From assembly GCF_016802725.1 (NCBI RefSeq), contig NC_052667.1, positions 27,535,346 to 27,599,345 on the forward strand: a stretch of DNA of 64,000 nucleotides. Direction: 5' to 3'. The translations under genes were made by a program, and so were the position numbers. Below, piece after piece: positions 48,601-61,600 of the stretch (its first letter is position 1; every line of letters starts with the position of its first letter). The notes below the pieces were generated by a model that worked only from the letters and a program-made list of their open reading frames with translations, was not told the origin of the DNA and made no database searches. The DNA is from Solenopsis invicta. Taxonomy: Eukaryota > Arthropoda > Insecta > Hymenoptera > Formicidae.

Positions 48601-49260
48601 TAAACGCAGCCGTCTAGGTCTTCGCCTCTATCTCTTATCAGGATCGCAGATAATTATCTCTAATTAACGATTTGCGCGATTTAGCCGCAAATGCGGAACA
48701 CTGCCGCCGGCGCGCGGCGCTCGTCTTCAGAATCTCGTCCACCCTGAAGAGACGACGAGCGTTAGGGAATCGCGATCGGTACATCCGATCGAGAGCCCCG
48801 CCGCGCGCCGCTCTCGGTTCTCGCGTGAACGCACGAGCGGTACGAGGAGAAAGTTTCTCGAAGCCAGGAAGTGAAGTAGGCCACGACTTTGACCGCTCGC
48901 AAGGTCCATACTCCCGTGGCACGCTACTTTGTAGTGTCTCGTTTCTTCTCCGGCCTTACAGACCGAACGCGTACGCGTGTGTACGTGCATGTGTGTGTGT
49001 TTGCACGCGCGTACGTGTGTATACATACGTCGCCGCGATCATCCGGCGCGGCGGTGTGGTATGCGGATCGTCGACAGACTTCCACCGTCTCGATATTCTC
49101 CGCAGGGTGGCCCAGAAAAGGTGGAAATCAGTAGCAGGAACGCGTATTCTTTGACAAACGTCCAGCCGACTTTCCCTTCGACGGAAATTTTAGCCGAGCC
49201 TCGATTACAGAGTGGCTCCACATTGTAGACCTCTCGCCTCTCGCCTCTCGCGTGCAAATG
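48600..49260. other. GC-rich block with GT-rich segment
   Basis: CpG-rich DNA (48670-48900) followed by an irregular GTGTGTACGTGCATGTGTG segment near 48976-49025. Frames are open on both strands without recognisable domains. Confidence 0.35.
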
Positions 49261-50225
49261 AACGCGGACATTTTAATTTTACCCTCGAAAGAAGTTTCCA
49301 CTCTTAATTCGTACTCTATTCTGGCGAATATTTCACTTTCGGCTTAATTACCGTTGATGAAGTGGCAATAAACGTCAGCGTGATACTCGTCGCGTATCGA
49401 AAAGCGCGAGAGTGGTATTCGCGTACTTTTGCAGTCATGCTCGCGCCCGCGTAATCGAAAGAAATATTTTCAAATATCTCGGATTATACGGGAGAATTTA
49501 TGCTCGGCGCTGGGGTGATAATGTATTCTATTACGATTTTAATTGAAACAAATTGGAGCCGCGGTCGTGAGCCAGGGCAAGCGCTGCCATTGAATTTGTG
49601 TGTGATAAACGGAGCCCTTTTATCGAAATTATTTATTATAGCACCGCACCACGGCGATGAGCCGCATAAATAACGCGCCCGCGTAATCGGGAGGAGATAT
49701 TTTGTTAGTTGCTTTAATATCCTCAAAACGGCTAAAATTCGCTAACACTCGCAGACTCATTGCGGTTTTATTCGCGTCATGCTATAGAATTTCTTCTAAA
49801 GATTATCTACTTTTATCTCATTTAAAAATAATGAAATATTATCTCATTGTTGATAATATTATAAATATAAATATGTATTTTAGAAACTTAATTAAAAGGC
49901 AGATGTTAATGACGGAAAGAGATTTTCAGTTGTTTTAATTAAGAATTTAATGTCTATTAAATATACAAATTTTTTCAATATCAGAGATTGGCTGTATAAA
50001 AAAAACAGAATATTATAAATATGCAACAAATATTTAATTATTTAACACATTCATCGTATAATTATCACTCACATCGTTGCTCAACAATTTAATATAGATT
50101 ATATTTGGATAGAAATTTTAATATACTTTATCATTAAATTCTGAATTTACGGTCATTGGACTGTTCATACCGCGAAGGATAATAATTAAGCGTAATTGTA
50201 AGCTGTCTTCTATTCGTGCGTATGC
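49261..50225. other. No gene recognised
   Basis: Mixed then AT-rich sequence with short unconvincing open frames. Nothing identified. Confidence 0.5.
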
Positions 50226-50306
50226 ATTTAAAAGCCGGGTTTGCCCAACCGTTAACTGTTGCCTCATATCGCGCAAGACAAAAAGGCGACAAGTGCCTCA
50301 GTCATT
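50226..50306 (+). promoter_or_regulatory. Duplicated TATA-bearing module, copy A
   Basis: About 80 bases starting ATTTAAAAG, followed by GGGTTTGCCCAACCG, TTAACTGTTGC, ATCGCGCAAGAC and GGCGACAAGTGC blocks. It recurs 473 bases downstream at roughly 85 percent identity. The AT-rich box lies about 35 bases before a TCATA initiator-like string. This suits a duplicated core promoter; transcription is not shown. Confidence 0.5.
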
Positions 50307-50698
50307 GAGATCTACGACCAAACCTCTTACGTCAGCGTTTTGCAACGATGCGTTTCTATTGTGCCGGTTGCGGTTTGAACGTGCAAAAATGAATTGTCCG
50401 GTCGAGAGCGAGCTGGTCGTAAAATTACTATTTTCAGATACACGACAATCGGATTCGCGCTTACGCGACTGGGTCAAGGTTGTTTTTCAACCTGGCAAAC
50501 GTTCGTAGAGAATTCCACGTTTCCGCATCTCCCCGCGTGTTAGCATACCCATTATACCCGAATTTACACACTCGCAAGATCCTTCAAACGATAAAATACC
50601 ACATCGTTTATCTTTACGTTTTCAGAAAACATTTAATTTCTCAATTTAATGTGAAAAAAAATCTCTTTAAATTCTAGCGAATCTCAACGATGTTTCAT

Positions 50699-50786
50699 AT
50701 TTAAAAGGTGGGTTTGCCTAACCGTTAACTGTTGCGTCAGATCGCGCAAGACGAGGGCGTCAAAGGCGACAAGTGCGTCAGTCGGT
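50699..50786 (+). promoter_or_regulatory. Duplicated TATA-bearing module, copy B
   Basis: The second copy has the same order of blocks, with an extra 7-8 bases (GAGGGCGT) after the GCGCAAGAC block. The ATTTAAAAG box is followed about 38 bases later by GCGTCAGATC, a closer match to the insect TCAGT initiator than copy A. The sequence after the module differs from that after copy A. Confidence 0.5.
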
Positions 50787-52400
50787 GTTGAAACGAAATG
50801 TTTTACATTTGACTTACGTATCAAGAGAATTTTCGGAAAATCCCAGTTTACACAGCATAAAGTTTGCACGTTATTCGAGAAGTAAAGCAAGATCAGTTAA
50901 AGCAATACATAACAAGACCTTCCACTTGGGCAGGAAGGGCAGCTTCCTTGCAGCTAGTCTATTGTGCGTTCTACCGTGCCTGCTTCCTCTGCTGCTGGGG
51001 ATGGTTAATTGCAGGTTGCCTTGCCTGCTTTGTTGCAAGTTTGTTTGCGTGATAAATACCGTGCTATTTTCTCGCCGTATTTTGCCGCGTGCAACTAACA
51101 TTAAGGAATCATTGTACCCGGAGTTGTCTCTCCGCTATCTGCGCCTCCGTTGAGATCAATCATGCCGCATGCGCTTGTCTCGAGCGACGTCAAACCTGCA
51201 CGACGAGCTTTAAACTATGCAAGATAACGTACACCGCAGTCAGCGAGGGTGGTGAATAAGGGAGCCGGCAACAAAACACGCTTGGAAGGCTCAATTCCTC
51301 ACACACCGAGTCGCGATAACTGTATGACGTCACGATAAGAAAGTCGCGACCACGATTGTGCAAACAACTTGGAAATATATGTTAAGTAGGCTCCAAACAA
51401 TGCCCCCATTTGCCGAATATTCGACTAAAGTGTGTCGTATTTATTTAACAAATTTTTTTCCCCGTCATTGATGTACATATACGAGATTCGGACATCTGAG
51501 TTAATTAAATTCATGAGTTTGTAATTCATTAGCTGATATTTGAATATTCTAACGTTTGATGCTTTCTTGTGGCTCTCTAAAGTTTCGAAGCGCGGCTGAT
51601 TAAAAGATGCGTAAATAACACGTCGTGCTTAATAGAACTATTGCAACAGCTGTGTTGAAAAAAATAAGAAATCAACGGTAAACGCGTGGAAGATAGGATA
51701 GACGTGAGACGAGCAAGAAGCGTTTCGCGATCAAGGAACACATTCGATTCGCGAATCGGTCACGCTTCGCTGCCCGGATCGATCGCGGCACATCGTTCGA
51801 TCGGCCATACTTTCTCCGCGGACACTTGCCAGAAATCGACGGTATCTGGTTATTGGCCAGCGATCTAGATTGACTTAATAACGAAAGGCAAAAAATACAA
51901 CGAGGGACAGTGCGTGCTTTCTTTTCAATTCAATTAAACGCATCACAATTCTCCCACAACTCAACAAATTTGTGTATCTTCTTATTAAAAGTTGTAAGAA
52001 TATCACAGAGTGAAAATTAGCGCTCTAATTCTCTAGAAAAATTTATGTATAACAGAATTATACATTGATTTATACTTAAAAATTATTCGTTTAATAAAAT
52101 TACGTTAACGAATAGAATTAAAGATGTACGATAAGTTAGAAATGGTTTTCAAAATATAAAACTGAAATCGATAATAATTCGTTGCATCATATGGAAATCG
52201 GGATGAACTAATAATATTCAGAGAAAACTCTCGCATATTTTATACTTGGACTATCGTCGAAGTAAATTGCCACTTTCGAAAGATTTTATTAGGTAATAAA
52301 ATGTTAATCCTATTAGAGGACTTTACATTATTTACTTCTTTTTAGCATAAAGTTGTCGCGACGACACGCAGTTATGTGTGTCACATGTTAGCGCTAAGAA
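50787..52400. other. No gene recognised
   Basis: Downstream of module copy B an open frame runs to 51153 but has no ATG near its start and no recognisable domain. The rest is mixed then AT-rich DNA without a supported gene. Confidence 0.45.
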
Positions 52401-52860
52401 ATTAATTGCATCTCGTGACACGGGTAATTCGCGTTGAGGTCATAGAAGCAAATCGCGATCCGGACGCGAAACGCACGCTCGGTTCAATGCACCTGTCGGC
52501 ATCGCGCCGGGAAAGGGCTCGAAACGAGACGACTCGTGACGACATTTACGCGATTACGTCCTCCGTGTGGCGTCCTCCTTTCGTCGTGGCGCGCACGGTG
52601 TAGCTGGCAACACTAGTTAACGCTCACGCACTTGCATCGACGATCGGCCACAGTGAGTGATAATCGCGGAGTAGGTCACCGGAACAGCGCCTTTAGCAAT
52701 CTGCGTTCTTCGCCACCTTTGCCGTTTGCGCGCACACGCTCGCGCGCGCGTCGCACGCTCAGGGACGCGCGCGTTACGTTAGACCGTAGAAAACAGATAT
52801 TAATTGCACGTGAATCCCCAAAGCAATTTCCGCCCTCCCCTCCTCCTCTCTACCTGAAGA
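52400..52860. other. GC-rich block
   Basis: A short CpG-rich island with GCGCGC runs (near 52740) and plus-strand frames rich in Arg and Ser. No domain or convincing splice sites. Possibly regulatory. Confidence 0.3.
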
Positions 52861-55800
52861 TAAGCTCGAGACTGAAACGACTTAGCGCTTAAGGAATAGC
52901 CACCTCATTTTCTTTTGCGTATACGAATGTCTTTTACGCTCCAATTAAAAATCATTATTATTAATTATATATTGTATATATTAGTGATTGTTCTACACTT
53001 CATTAGTATTTGAGATTATTGTGCATGTGTAGATTTTTTTTAATATTTTCTAAAAAAATAAAGAGAAATAAAAAAGTATACATGGAATCTCGACCAATAA
53101 AAAAAAAGAACTACTGTGACAAAGTTATATTTTCTCGCTGCTAGAATGTAAAAATCGTTTCGGCTAATTATTCTCAAGTCAAATAATTGCGAACTTCTTA
53201 ATAAATAGACATTGTGAAATGATATTTTAGTGCTATTTTGTAAATTGGAATAATAGATATATAGTCAAGAAGCTAATAGTTCGAACACAAGATATAGAAG
53301 TTTATTTTTATGCTACAAATTTAGCAAATGTAATTTTTAAAAAAATCCAATTGGAAATGAAAATCTTTGTCAGCGATACATTTCCATCAGAAGTACATCT
53401 TTGATTTGTAGTAGAAAATAAATTCTCAATCTCTTATATGTCCGAACAATTATAGTTTCGTCACTGTGTATAAAATTATCTCGGTTATTTAATATTGTTT
53501 TGTCACAATGTTACCACACATTCTTTTTATCTTTAGACTTAAGTAAAAACAGATAAAGTAGAATTGACATTTTTGTTGCTATTTTATTTTAGGTAAACAC
53601 GTCTTTCGACCTGATTTTGTTAATAACAGATGAATAAATTTTTTTCAGAACGCAAATTTACTTTTAATGAAAGTGTATCACTGACAAGTTTTTATTTCTA
53701 ATCAAACATTCTTTAAAAAATATATATAATATATTATTTGTTGAAATTGTAGTACAAAATAATCCAATATTCTACTGATATTAGTTTCTATTTATATGAA
53801 AGAATTGCGGAATGCACACGGTATCCCAATCATTAAAAATTTCATGTAAAAGTTATATGGTTGTGCACAGAGTTAACTCGATGTTGTGCAAATCATTCGC
53901 GGGCAGCTTTGAAAACCGAGAAAAAAAAACGTCAAATTTTATTTTTGAAATATTCGTCATAGGACGCACGCGGGAAAGTGAGCACGGCTTTATCGCATGC
54001 GATTTTATTTTGTGTTTTAAAGCGTGCATTTTATGCTTTTTATCTTTCATGTTGCATTTTTTTATTTCCCTTTTTTTATTTTTTTTATTATTTTTTTTAT
54101 TCAAAGCTGTCTTTCTCTCTCTACCCCCCCCCCCTCTTTCTTTCTCTTTCTCTCTCGATAGTATTTATATCACATGTTAAAGCGTTCCTATTTCTGCTGA
54201 TCGATTATCGCTGAATTAAGTCAGAAACTTGTTTGCCCTAAAGTACCATTAGCCCGGCCTTAGATTACATTTCATTGTCACAAACGGAGAAATTCGTTTC
54301 TCGCGAGCACGAAGTCTCCAGACATCGTTAACACGGTCCCTCTGATTGCAATTAACCTTTGTCTACAGGAAGACAAATACGAGCGATTGTTAGAAAACTA
54401 TAAGGAGCTGAGAGGCGGGCGCGATAAAAAACCGAGTCAGGAAGTCATCCGTGTGATGGGAAACGCGGCTTCGTTTACGCAGGAAGTGCACACACGATTC
54501 GCGCATTCATGAGAAAATCTTAAAAACATCGTTTTCCGTCTGAACGTTCCAATTACATTATACGCGCAAATGAAACGGTTTTACGCTCCTTTATCGTTTT
54601 TCTTTTCAGATTGAAATTAAAGATTCGATATATTCAAAGTAGATCCAAGAATATCGAATTCTTTAGACACATTGTTTCCTCCCCCCCTTGCCTTCATTTA
54701 ACTCGAAAAGAACGCTTTACTCACAAGCGAGCTTGATCAATAACGATTGTGAAAAGTCTCTCCATAAATAACTGGGGCTGCCGTAATTCGTTTTTGTAAA
54801 AGAAAAAGGCGGGCAAGCTAGCTTAAACCAGTTGGCTGAATCTTATCCGTGACTCTCGCTCGTTTATTTCCCGTTTAATTAATGAACGCGTTGTGCCGCA
54901 GTACTGCTGCAAAATTCGACGATCCGCGAAGAAATGTATCGGCTTAATGGCCGCGAGCTAAAGTTAGTGCGAACTATTAAGTAACAGATTAATGCAGATT
55001 GAAAATTGCGACCGTAATTATCAGCTAATTAGCATATCCCGCTCGCATAACTCGTTACGTCTATGATAGTGGTATTTTCCCGTGATATAACAAGTCGTCA
55101 GCGAGAAATAAAATCGATAATAAAATGAAACTCATCCGTAACAGCATTCATAAGTCGATCGAGAAGTCTTGCTCAAGTTCGTCTCGCGAATGACGAACGT
55201 CTTTTCCGTGTCTTCGAAACAATGCTACTTTTTTTTTTTTTTTTTCCCAAGAAGTCTCCGATAAATTAATTGTCAGTCGTGTTTAACGTCGAGTCATCCA
55301 GCGGGCTCAACAGAACGATTAAGAATGCCGGAAACGGCTGACGTTAATCGGAAATAATGACGATAGAGAAGGGTGGAGTCGCCGGTGAGATGGGCCGAAT
55401 TACGTAGAAAGTCGCGAGCGTAAAACTTGCCCTCCGTAAAGGAGTGGAAAGTCAAGCTGCTATTTTTAACATGACACAATATTCGCGGATATGAAATCGC
55501 GGCGATCGCCGTGTACGCGGACGAGCCTTCAGCAACGACAAAACACGCGCGCACGCGTTGATTCTGTGGAAACTGTCAATATACAGCCAGGGAATGTGTA
55601 TTCAACGCCTCGGGGAGATCCCGGGATACGTGTGGGAAATTTTACAGAGAATATCGCGGCGGTGCATGTATATACTTTGTTACAACATGTAAAATTCGAT
55701 TGTCCCGGGGAATTGTATATTTGAAGTACAAATTCGACGACCAATAGTTCGACAAGCCGCTCGCAAAAATCTGTAATTTTATTTACGTCATTTTGACCGA

Positions 55801-55911
55801 GGGAAACCCCGTACCAAAAAAAAGAGAATATTTATGCGCAAAATGCGCGCTTATGATAACGTAAAATTATTTATTTAAATATTAATTTTTCAAATCACAA
55901 CGGAGAACGTA

Positions 55912-55916
<5 letters not shown>

Positions 55917-55969
<53 letters not shown>

Positions 55970-55980
55970 GCGCGTGTGCG
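55917..55980. repeat. (GT)n microsatellite
   Basis: At least 45 bases of uninterrupted GT followed by GCGTGTGCGCGTGTGCG. The Cys/Val-repeat frames across it are artefacts. Confidence 0.95.
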
Positions 55981-57686
55981 GTGCTTGCAATGTTACGTAT
56001 TGCATATTATTCCATATACATTTCCACGTTGCTTGTTTACCACACAGAGGACAACGGCGGCGCACGTACACGGAGATTAATGCGGGGAAAATGTTATGTA
56101 ACAGCGCATGTTATGTAACAACGTATAACAGATACATCGTATCGTCTGCGCCGGAAAGATAATCGATTGCTCGAGATAACGTTGAGATAGGCGCGATATA
56201 TATATATACGATCGGGCGCATTATCAGAAGAGATACGATGACCGAGGATCGAAGACCAATGTTTGATTAAGGCAACGAGGTCACGTGCCACCGGTGGCGA
56301 GCAAAAGGTGGTTGTGCGCGAAGATGTTAGAAAATTGTACCTTTCGACATCCATCAATCAGGGAGCACTAAATAATTGTTTTTTTTTTTTTTTTATCGTA
56401 AGACGCTGTTATTCGACGAGATTATTAGCTTCGTGACGCGGTATTTCCAGCTTTAATCGCATCAACGGAGCCACGAAACGCTGACGTTGCGAGGATATTA
56501 GTATCGCGTAGAAGACGAAAAATAAAAAACAGAAATCTTAAGCGTTATAGGATTTCTCATATTTGGCAAGTAGAGTTGAAGATAAAATTTTAAGCAAAAT
56601 TGGAGCAAAATTGTCACATTTCTCTCTTTTTTTTATTTGAAATTTTTTTCACTTCTTTCTTCATCAAAATTTCTAACTTTAATACAAAACTTAAAATAGG
56701 AGAACGCGACAAAACTTCTGCATAACTTAACTGTTTTTCAATTTACAGTATCCTGTCGTATTTTTGCAAAGCGTATCGCGGAAAAATAAAAAAAAAAGTG
56801 GCACGTTAAACGCCTGGTAGTTACGAATTATTCCTTCATAATTGTTCTGTTCACGCGTCTCATTATCATTGATACCCTACAATCTTGGGCAGTTATCTGC
56901 CGTTTTCTATTCGATCCCCCGTATCCGTAGCGAGATCGATAATGGTGATATCAAGGATGCAGTACGCGGATGCAGAAAACGGACGCGGGAAAACGGACGA
57001 GCGACACGACGGATGATCGTTAATCACACCATCGACAGATCCGTGGTTGCCTATTAAATACGGAGACGTGCAAAATCGGCTCGGGGCTCCGCGTACCGGT
57101 TGGCAGTAAATCGTGAATCTCTCGTGATTAGAATCAGGGGCGTCTAATCATCAAGTGCGCTAAGCATCCCGGAATGTCCTCGTACATACGTCGCGGGTAT
57201 TTACCTCTTAGGAGAAACCGACAGCTGTATTCAAATCACGCAGCCGAGGTAGGAGGCTCGCACGCGGCAATCAACCCATTTATCGGGTCTAACACGAGGT
57301 AAATATTAAGCAATGGGGGAGGGGGGAGGGGAGAGAGAGAGAAACAATCGTCTCTCGGAATATAGATCCCGTGAGCGGATATGTATATTGACTTTCTAAA
57401 GACGGCCCGGGCGTTTCCGAGACGAACGTTCGGTTCTAATTAGAGTCGTTTAACGTCATGTAATCGCGGGTGGATCGCAGGAATATTTTAACAGCTTGAA
57501 ATCGACTTCGCCTGTGTGATTCGAAAATAAAACGGAGTGTTTCTGCATGTGTTTAAATAAAGTATTTGTGAGTCGAATGTCTAGAGAGACACGCGCAGCT
57601 AGTTTAAAAAGACATATAGAGACGAATGATTATCATGTCATTAGGATAATTAGTAATTTTGATACGATACTTCATCATAATTTGTC

Positions 57687-57718
57687 AATGGTACAAGCTG
57701 CGATCAGCTTGTACCATT
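57687..57718. repeat. Perfect 14-bp stem hairpin with CGAT loop
   Basis: AATGGTACAAGCTG is followed by CGAT and then its exact reverse complement CAGCTTGTACCATT. The stem has no mismatch. It is short for an animal microRNA precursor (usually 22 or more paired bases). It could be a transposon remnant or a protein-binding palindrome. Confidence 0.85.
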
Positions 57719-58279
57719 TAGAAATCAATTACGTAAAACTCGTTTAAACAAGTGTCCGAATTTGTAATGAAATTCGTTTAGAATTTATGTGCCGTATAAT
57801 AAAAAAAAACAATTAAAAAGACTAGAACACGTACTCAGCAGTATTAATAAATAATAATTATTTAACATGTAATAATAATTAATATGATAATATAATATAG
57901 TAAACAGGTTCTTTCCTGTAACTCAACCATTTAGAGATTACAAAAACTTTTTTTAATGAGATAGCATTTTATCATTAACGTAATAATGTATTATAGTTCT
58001 TAAAAAACAAATTTAATTACGTAGGATATGTTGATCTAATATAGTATATACGCGTTTCAAACCTTACATTCATAATATAATCGTCTCGTAAATGCTCTCT
58101 ATATCCGCGCGAGAAGCGCTACGATTTCGAAACAACGTCGTCATCGCGAATAATATGCTTCATTTAAATTCATTGCGTATAAATAGCAGTTAACACGCTC
58201 AAATAACCCTCCTATTATATAAATCTCATGATCTATATCGCGTGCAATCGCGTACGGCAATGAACGAAACAACGCCGTG

Positions 58280-58597
58280 CCAATGGCGATTGGCGTTGGC
58301 GGCACGAACGCGACAAAACGATCGAAAGGCGACGAGAACGAGAAAAAATATCCATCCAATAACGCAAGAGATTCAAGAGCAATGACCAGTCGCGCTACTT
58401 ATATCGAAACGAGTAATCGAACGGCGCGGCCAATCGCTCAGCGGCTGCGTTCGCGTCTCGCCGCAAACTTCAGGCCGCGCCGCGTCTATATGAATTACCA
58501 CGTTCCTGGACGAGGAGGGCGATTCAAATCGACCGCCGACGCGGTGCGGCCAATCGCCACGCGGCGCCGCGGTGGCTCACGTCGCGCGCCCGCCAAT
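58280..58597 (+). promoter_or_regulatory. CCAAT-box cluster upstream of the NT5DC-like gene
   Basis: CCAAT occurs at 58280, 58430, 58550 and 58593 on the plus strand and as ATTGG at 58289. Two copies share the longer string GCGGCCAATCGC (58427 and 58547) and lie exactly 120 bases apart. No TATA box is evident and the block is CpG-rich. This suits an NF-Y-type housekeeping promoter. The last CCAAT is only 9 bases before the chosen ATG, so part of the cluster may lie inside the transcript. Confidence 0.55.
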
Positions 58598-58605
58598 CGT
58601 CCGTA

Positions 58606-61600
58606 ATGTTCCACGCGAGGATCGTCGCGACGTCGCGCCGCGTCATCGAGACGCGACCGTTCGTACGGCTCCGCGGAGCTGCCACGCCGCACGGGACGTC
58701 CGGTCGCACGGTGGGCGATCGCGCCCTCAACCGCGGTCAAGTTTCGCGCGAGGACATGCGCGAGAATTATCTGAGGCTGCTCGACAAGTTCAAGTGTGAG
58801 TGACCAACTGTGCCATGGCTGCGGCCATGCCAGTGTCGCGTCAGTCGCGACTCTTTGCCTGCGCTTGTGTTTGTGTTATTGTTGCATACGTCCGTCTTCG
58901 TCTCGCTCGTTCGTACGCGCGAGGGTTGTCGCGCGTGCGTCTGCCGCGTTCGATATATCGATAGAGTATGCGCGCGCACGCGACCTTGACGCCGCGCGCA
59001 TGCCGCGCGAATTATTAGCACGCAGATCGATCCTCCCCGCGAAAGTGCACCGTGCTCCGACGGATGCAGTAGATGCGATTGAGTGTCTCTCGAGCGCAAA
59101 TGTTTGCAACGAGAGACGACGCATGCGATTACGTATGCGGCGACGATGAGGGAAGTTCGTTTGACAGACGTCTGGCCGGTCGCCAAAGCGCTCGGACACA
59201 CGTGTGTCCCCCGAGAGACCACTCACTGGCACTCGTGAGCGATTAGCTTTTTCCTGTTTTGTTCGCGATGTATCCTCGAATGACGTTAAATATCCGCCGA
59301 TTATACCTTCACTGTTCTTTTTTTAGCGGGGATTGGTAGGAGGTAAAAACCTTCGATAATAAGTCGCCTATCTAGGAACGGACATCCAGAGAGAGGACAA
59401 AAATAGATCGTACTTTTTATTTAACGCGAACTGAAATCCATATTAGCCCAATAAAAGATTCATACATAAAAACTTTACGTATTGCTTCAATCATGTATAA
59501 ATATAAGTATTTATAAATACCTATATACGTATTTTTATATATAAATATATAGGTAACTATATTTATATTTTTATAATGTATGCAACGTACAAATCAAGAT
59601 TTGTTTTTAATCAAATTAAATTAAATAAGATTTAAATTAAAATCAAATCGAATTAAATAAAATTTGATTCAATTTTAATTTGAATTTCTATAATTCTAAT
59701 TTAAGCTGTCCGAAGATTTTGAATTTAAGAATTTCTAATACAAATTACGTGTATTAATAATCCTATAAAATTTAAATTATTTGACTTTATATTATTTAAT
59801 CATTGTCGCTTTTCTTACTTAGAAATCTTTTTATTATCTTTTTATTATCTTTTTATTATCTCTTTTATTATCTACTCTTTTTAAAATGTAACAAACATTA
59901 TATTATTAATTAAAAGTAACGTTTTAACATTCACATTCAAATAATTTGCATATCTCTAATATATAAGTATATAAAGACAAGTATTTGTATATAAATATAT
60001 AAGTGTGGATAATGCATATTATTTTTTTTAATTTAATTTGAATTTAATTTAATTTTTTTTTGCTTGTAATTGTAGGAATTAGCGAGGATATTATTCATAA
60101 TTTAATGGAGCTTCAGTAATTTAAAAAAACAGGAGGCACTGACAAGAGATAAAAGACCGACGAACATTCATATAAATTTGTCGCAGGCGCGAACCCACCT
60201 GAAATTTCAGTACTAAATGTCAGAATTTCTCCGACTGCGCTGACAAACTTACGAACCGTAACTGTATTTATCGTCGCGATCGGATGGTCCGTGAGATAAC
60301 GACGTGCTGAAGCCGCATCGAGCAAGTTATTTGAGCAAGCGAACGAACAGGAAAAGTACATAAATTATTGATGAGGATCCACCGCGTCTCTTGACATTCC
60401 CGCGTTCGTCTTAATTAATTAATACGCTGACGAAACGCGGTGTAAGGAGGCCGCCAAAGAGGGGACGGATTAGATTTTAGATCGCGTAGATCACGGTCTC
60501 TCACGGCACGACGAGAGGGGCGACGAATGTGCCGGGTAGAAAAATCTAGGACAGTGAAAATCGGTCTGTATCGCGCGCATCTATAGAACGAAACGGGAGC
60601 ACCGACGCGCGTACGAATTGATCGCCAGTTAGGTCTGGAGAAGTAATAACTGTAGTTCATTCCAATTGAGGACTCGAACTCGCGCGAGATTAAGATCGAA
60701 TGCGAGTGATATCGATCCGCAATGCCAGCTCTCGGAGGGACAAAAAGTCACGTCCTTCACTGCGCATCGCACTGCAGAAATTCGACTCCGATCTTAGATC
60801 AGGTGTCCTCCGCATCTTTTTTCTTTTTCCGAGCTCCCGGATTAATTTCTATCGTATAATTTTGTAGCGAAAAAACTGCCGCAAGATGTGAATACCAAGG
60901 GCGTGTTCGCCTGCAACGAGCTCGACTTAAAAGAAGTCCAGGTCTATGGATTCGATTATGATTATACGCTGGCGTGTTACAAGCCGTCTATGGACTACTT
61001 GCTTTACAGCCTGGGGCGTGACATGCTCATTAAAAAATATAAGGTCTCTATCTTGTGATAAATTTGCTTATTAAAATCAATACGATGTACGATATTTTTA
61101 TACAGTCCTTATTCATCCTCTATAAATTTGAAAATATCCTACGTTTTACAGGCAAGCAATGATAGCCATCTGTACATGTTTTAAAATTTTGGAAAAAAAT
61201 TGTGCGATATTTTTTTCGCAGCTTTATAACAAACATTTTTTTATCTTTAGGCTTTTTTTTATAAACTCTTCAATTTTAAAGTTAAAATGTATTTTGTAAG
61301 AAATGAATTTTTGCGTAAAAGATTCGATATTATTGTTAAAAATTCATTACATCAATTTTTTCCAAAAAGCACTTTAAAGCTTAAAATGCATACTTTTATA
61401 TAAAATTTTGTTCGATAATGTTTCATCAAAAAAAAAAAAACTGCAGCGTTTCGACGTAGAATAAAAATATTGTGAAAAATATCAATCTCAAACTTTTTTT
61501 AAATGTATAAACAAAGTGTTACAAAAATAAAATTCAAATACATTTAAAGCCCTAGCTTTACTCTTAAAAATGCATAGTTGAGTACTTTTCTATTTTTTTT

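Larger units (their letters stand above)
52861..58260. other. No gene recognised
   Basis: AT-rich from 52900 to 53800, pyrimidine-rich from 54050 to 54155 (including a C13 run at about 54125), then mixed. A (GT)n microsatellite lies at about 55917-55964, a poly-T run near 55230-55245 and another near 56379-56394, a GGGGAG tract near 57315-57340, and a perfect hairpin at 57687-57718. No supported coding sequence. Confidence 0.5.

Noticed and set aside
50773..51153. 126-codon open frame after the second promoter-like module
   Set aside because: The first codon is GTG, not ATG, other frames overlap it, and the leucine/cysteine-rich middle resembles no family I know. Kept only as a possibility.
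58277..58606. 109-codon plus-strand open frame just upstream of the NT5DC-like gene
   Set aside because: It spans the CCAAT-box cluster and is in CpG-rich promoter DNA; the Arg-rich product has no domain.
60645..60690. TTCGAGT string on the minus strand resembling a tRNA T-loop
   Set aside because: The flanking bases do not pair as a T-stem and no acceptor or anticodon arms can be drawn.
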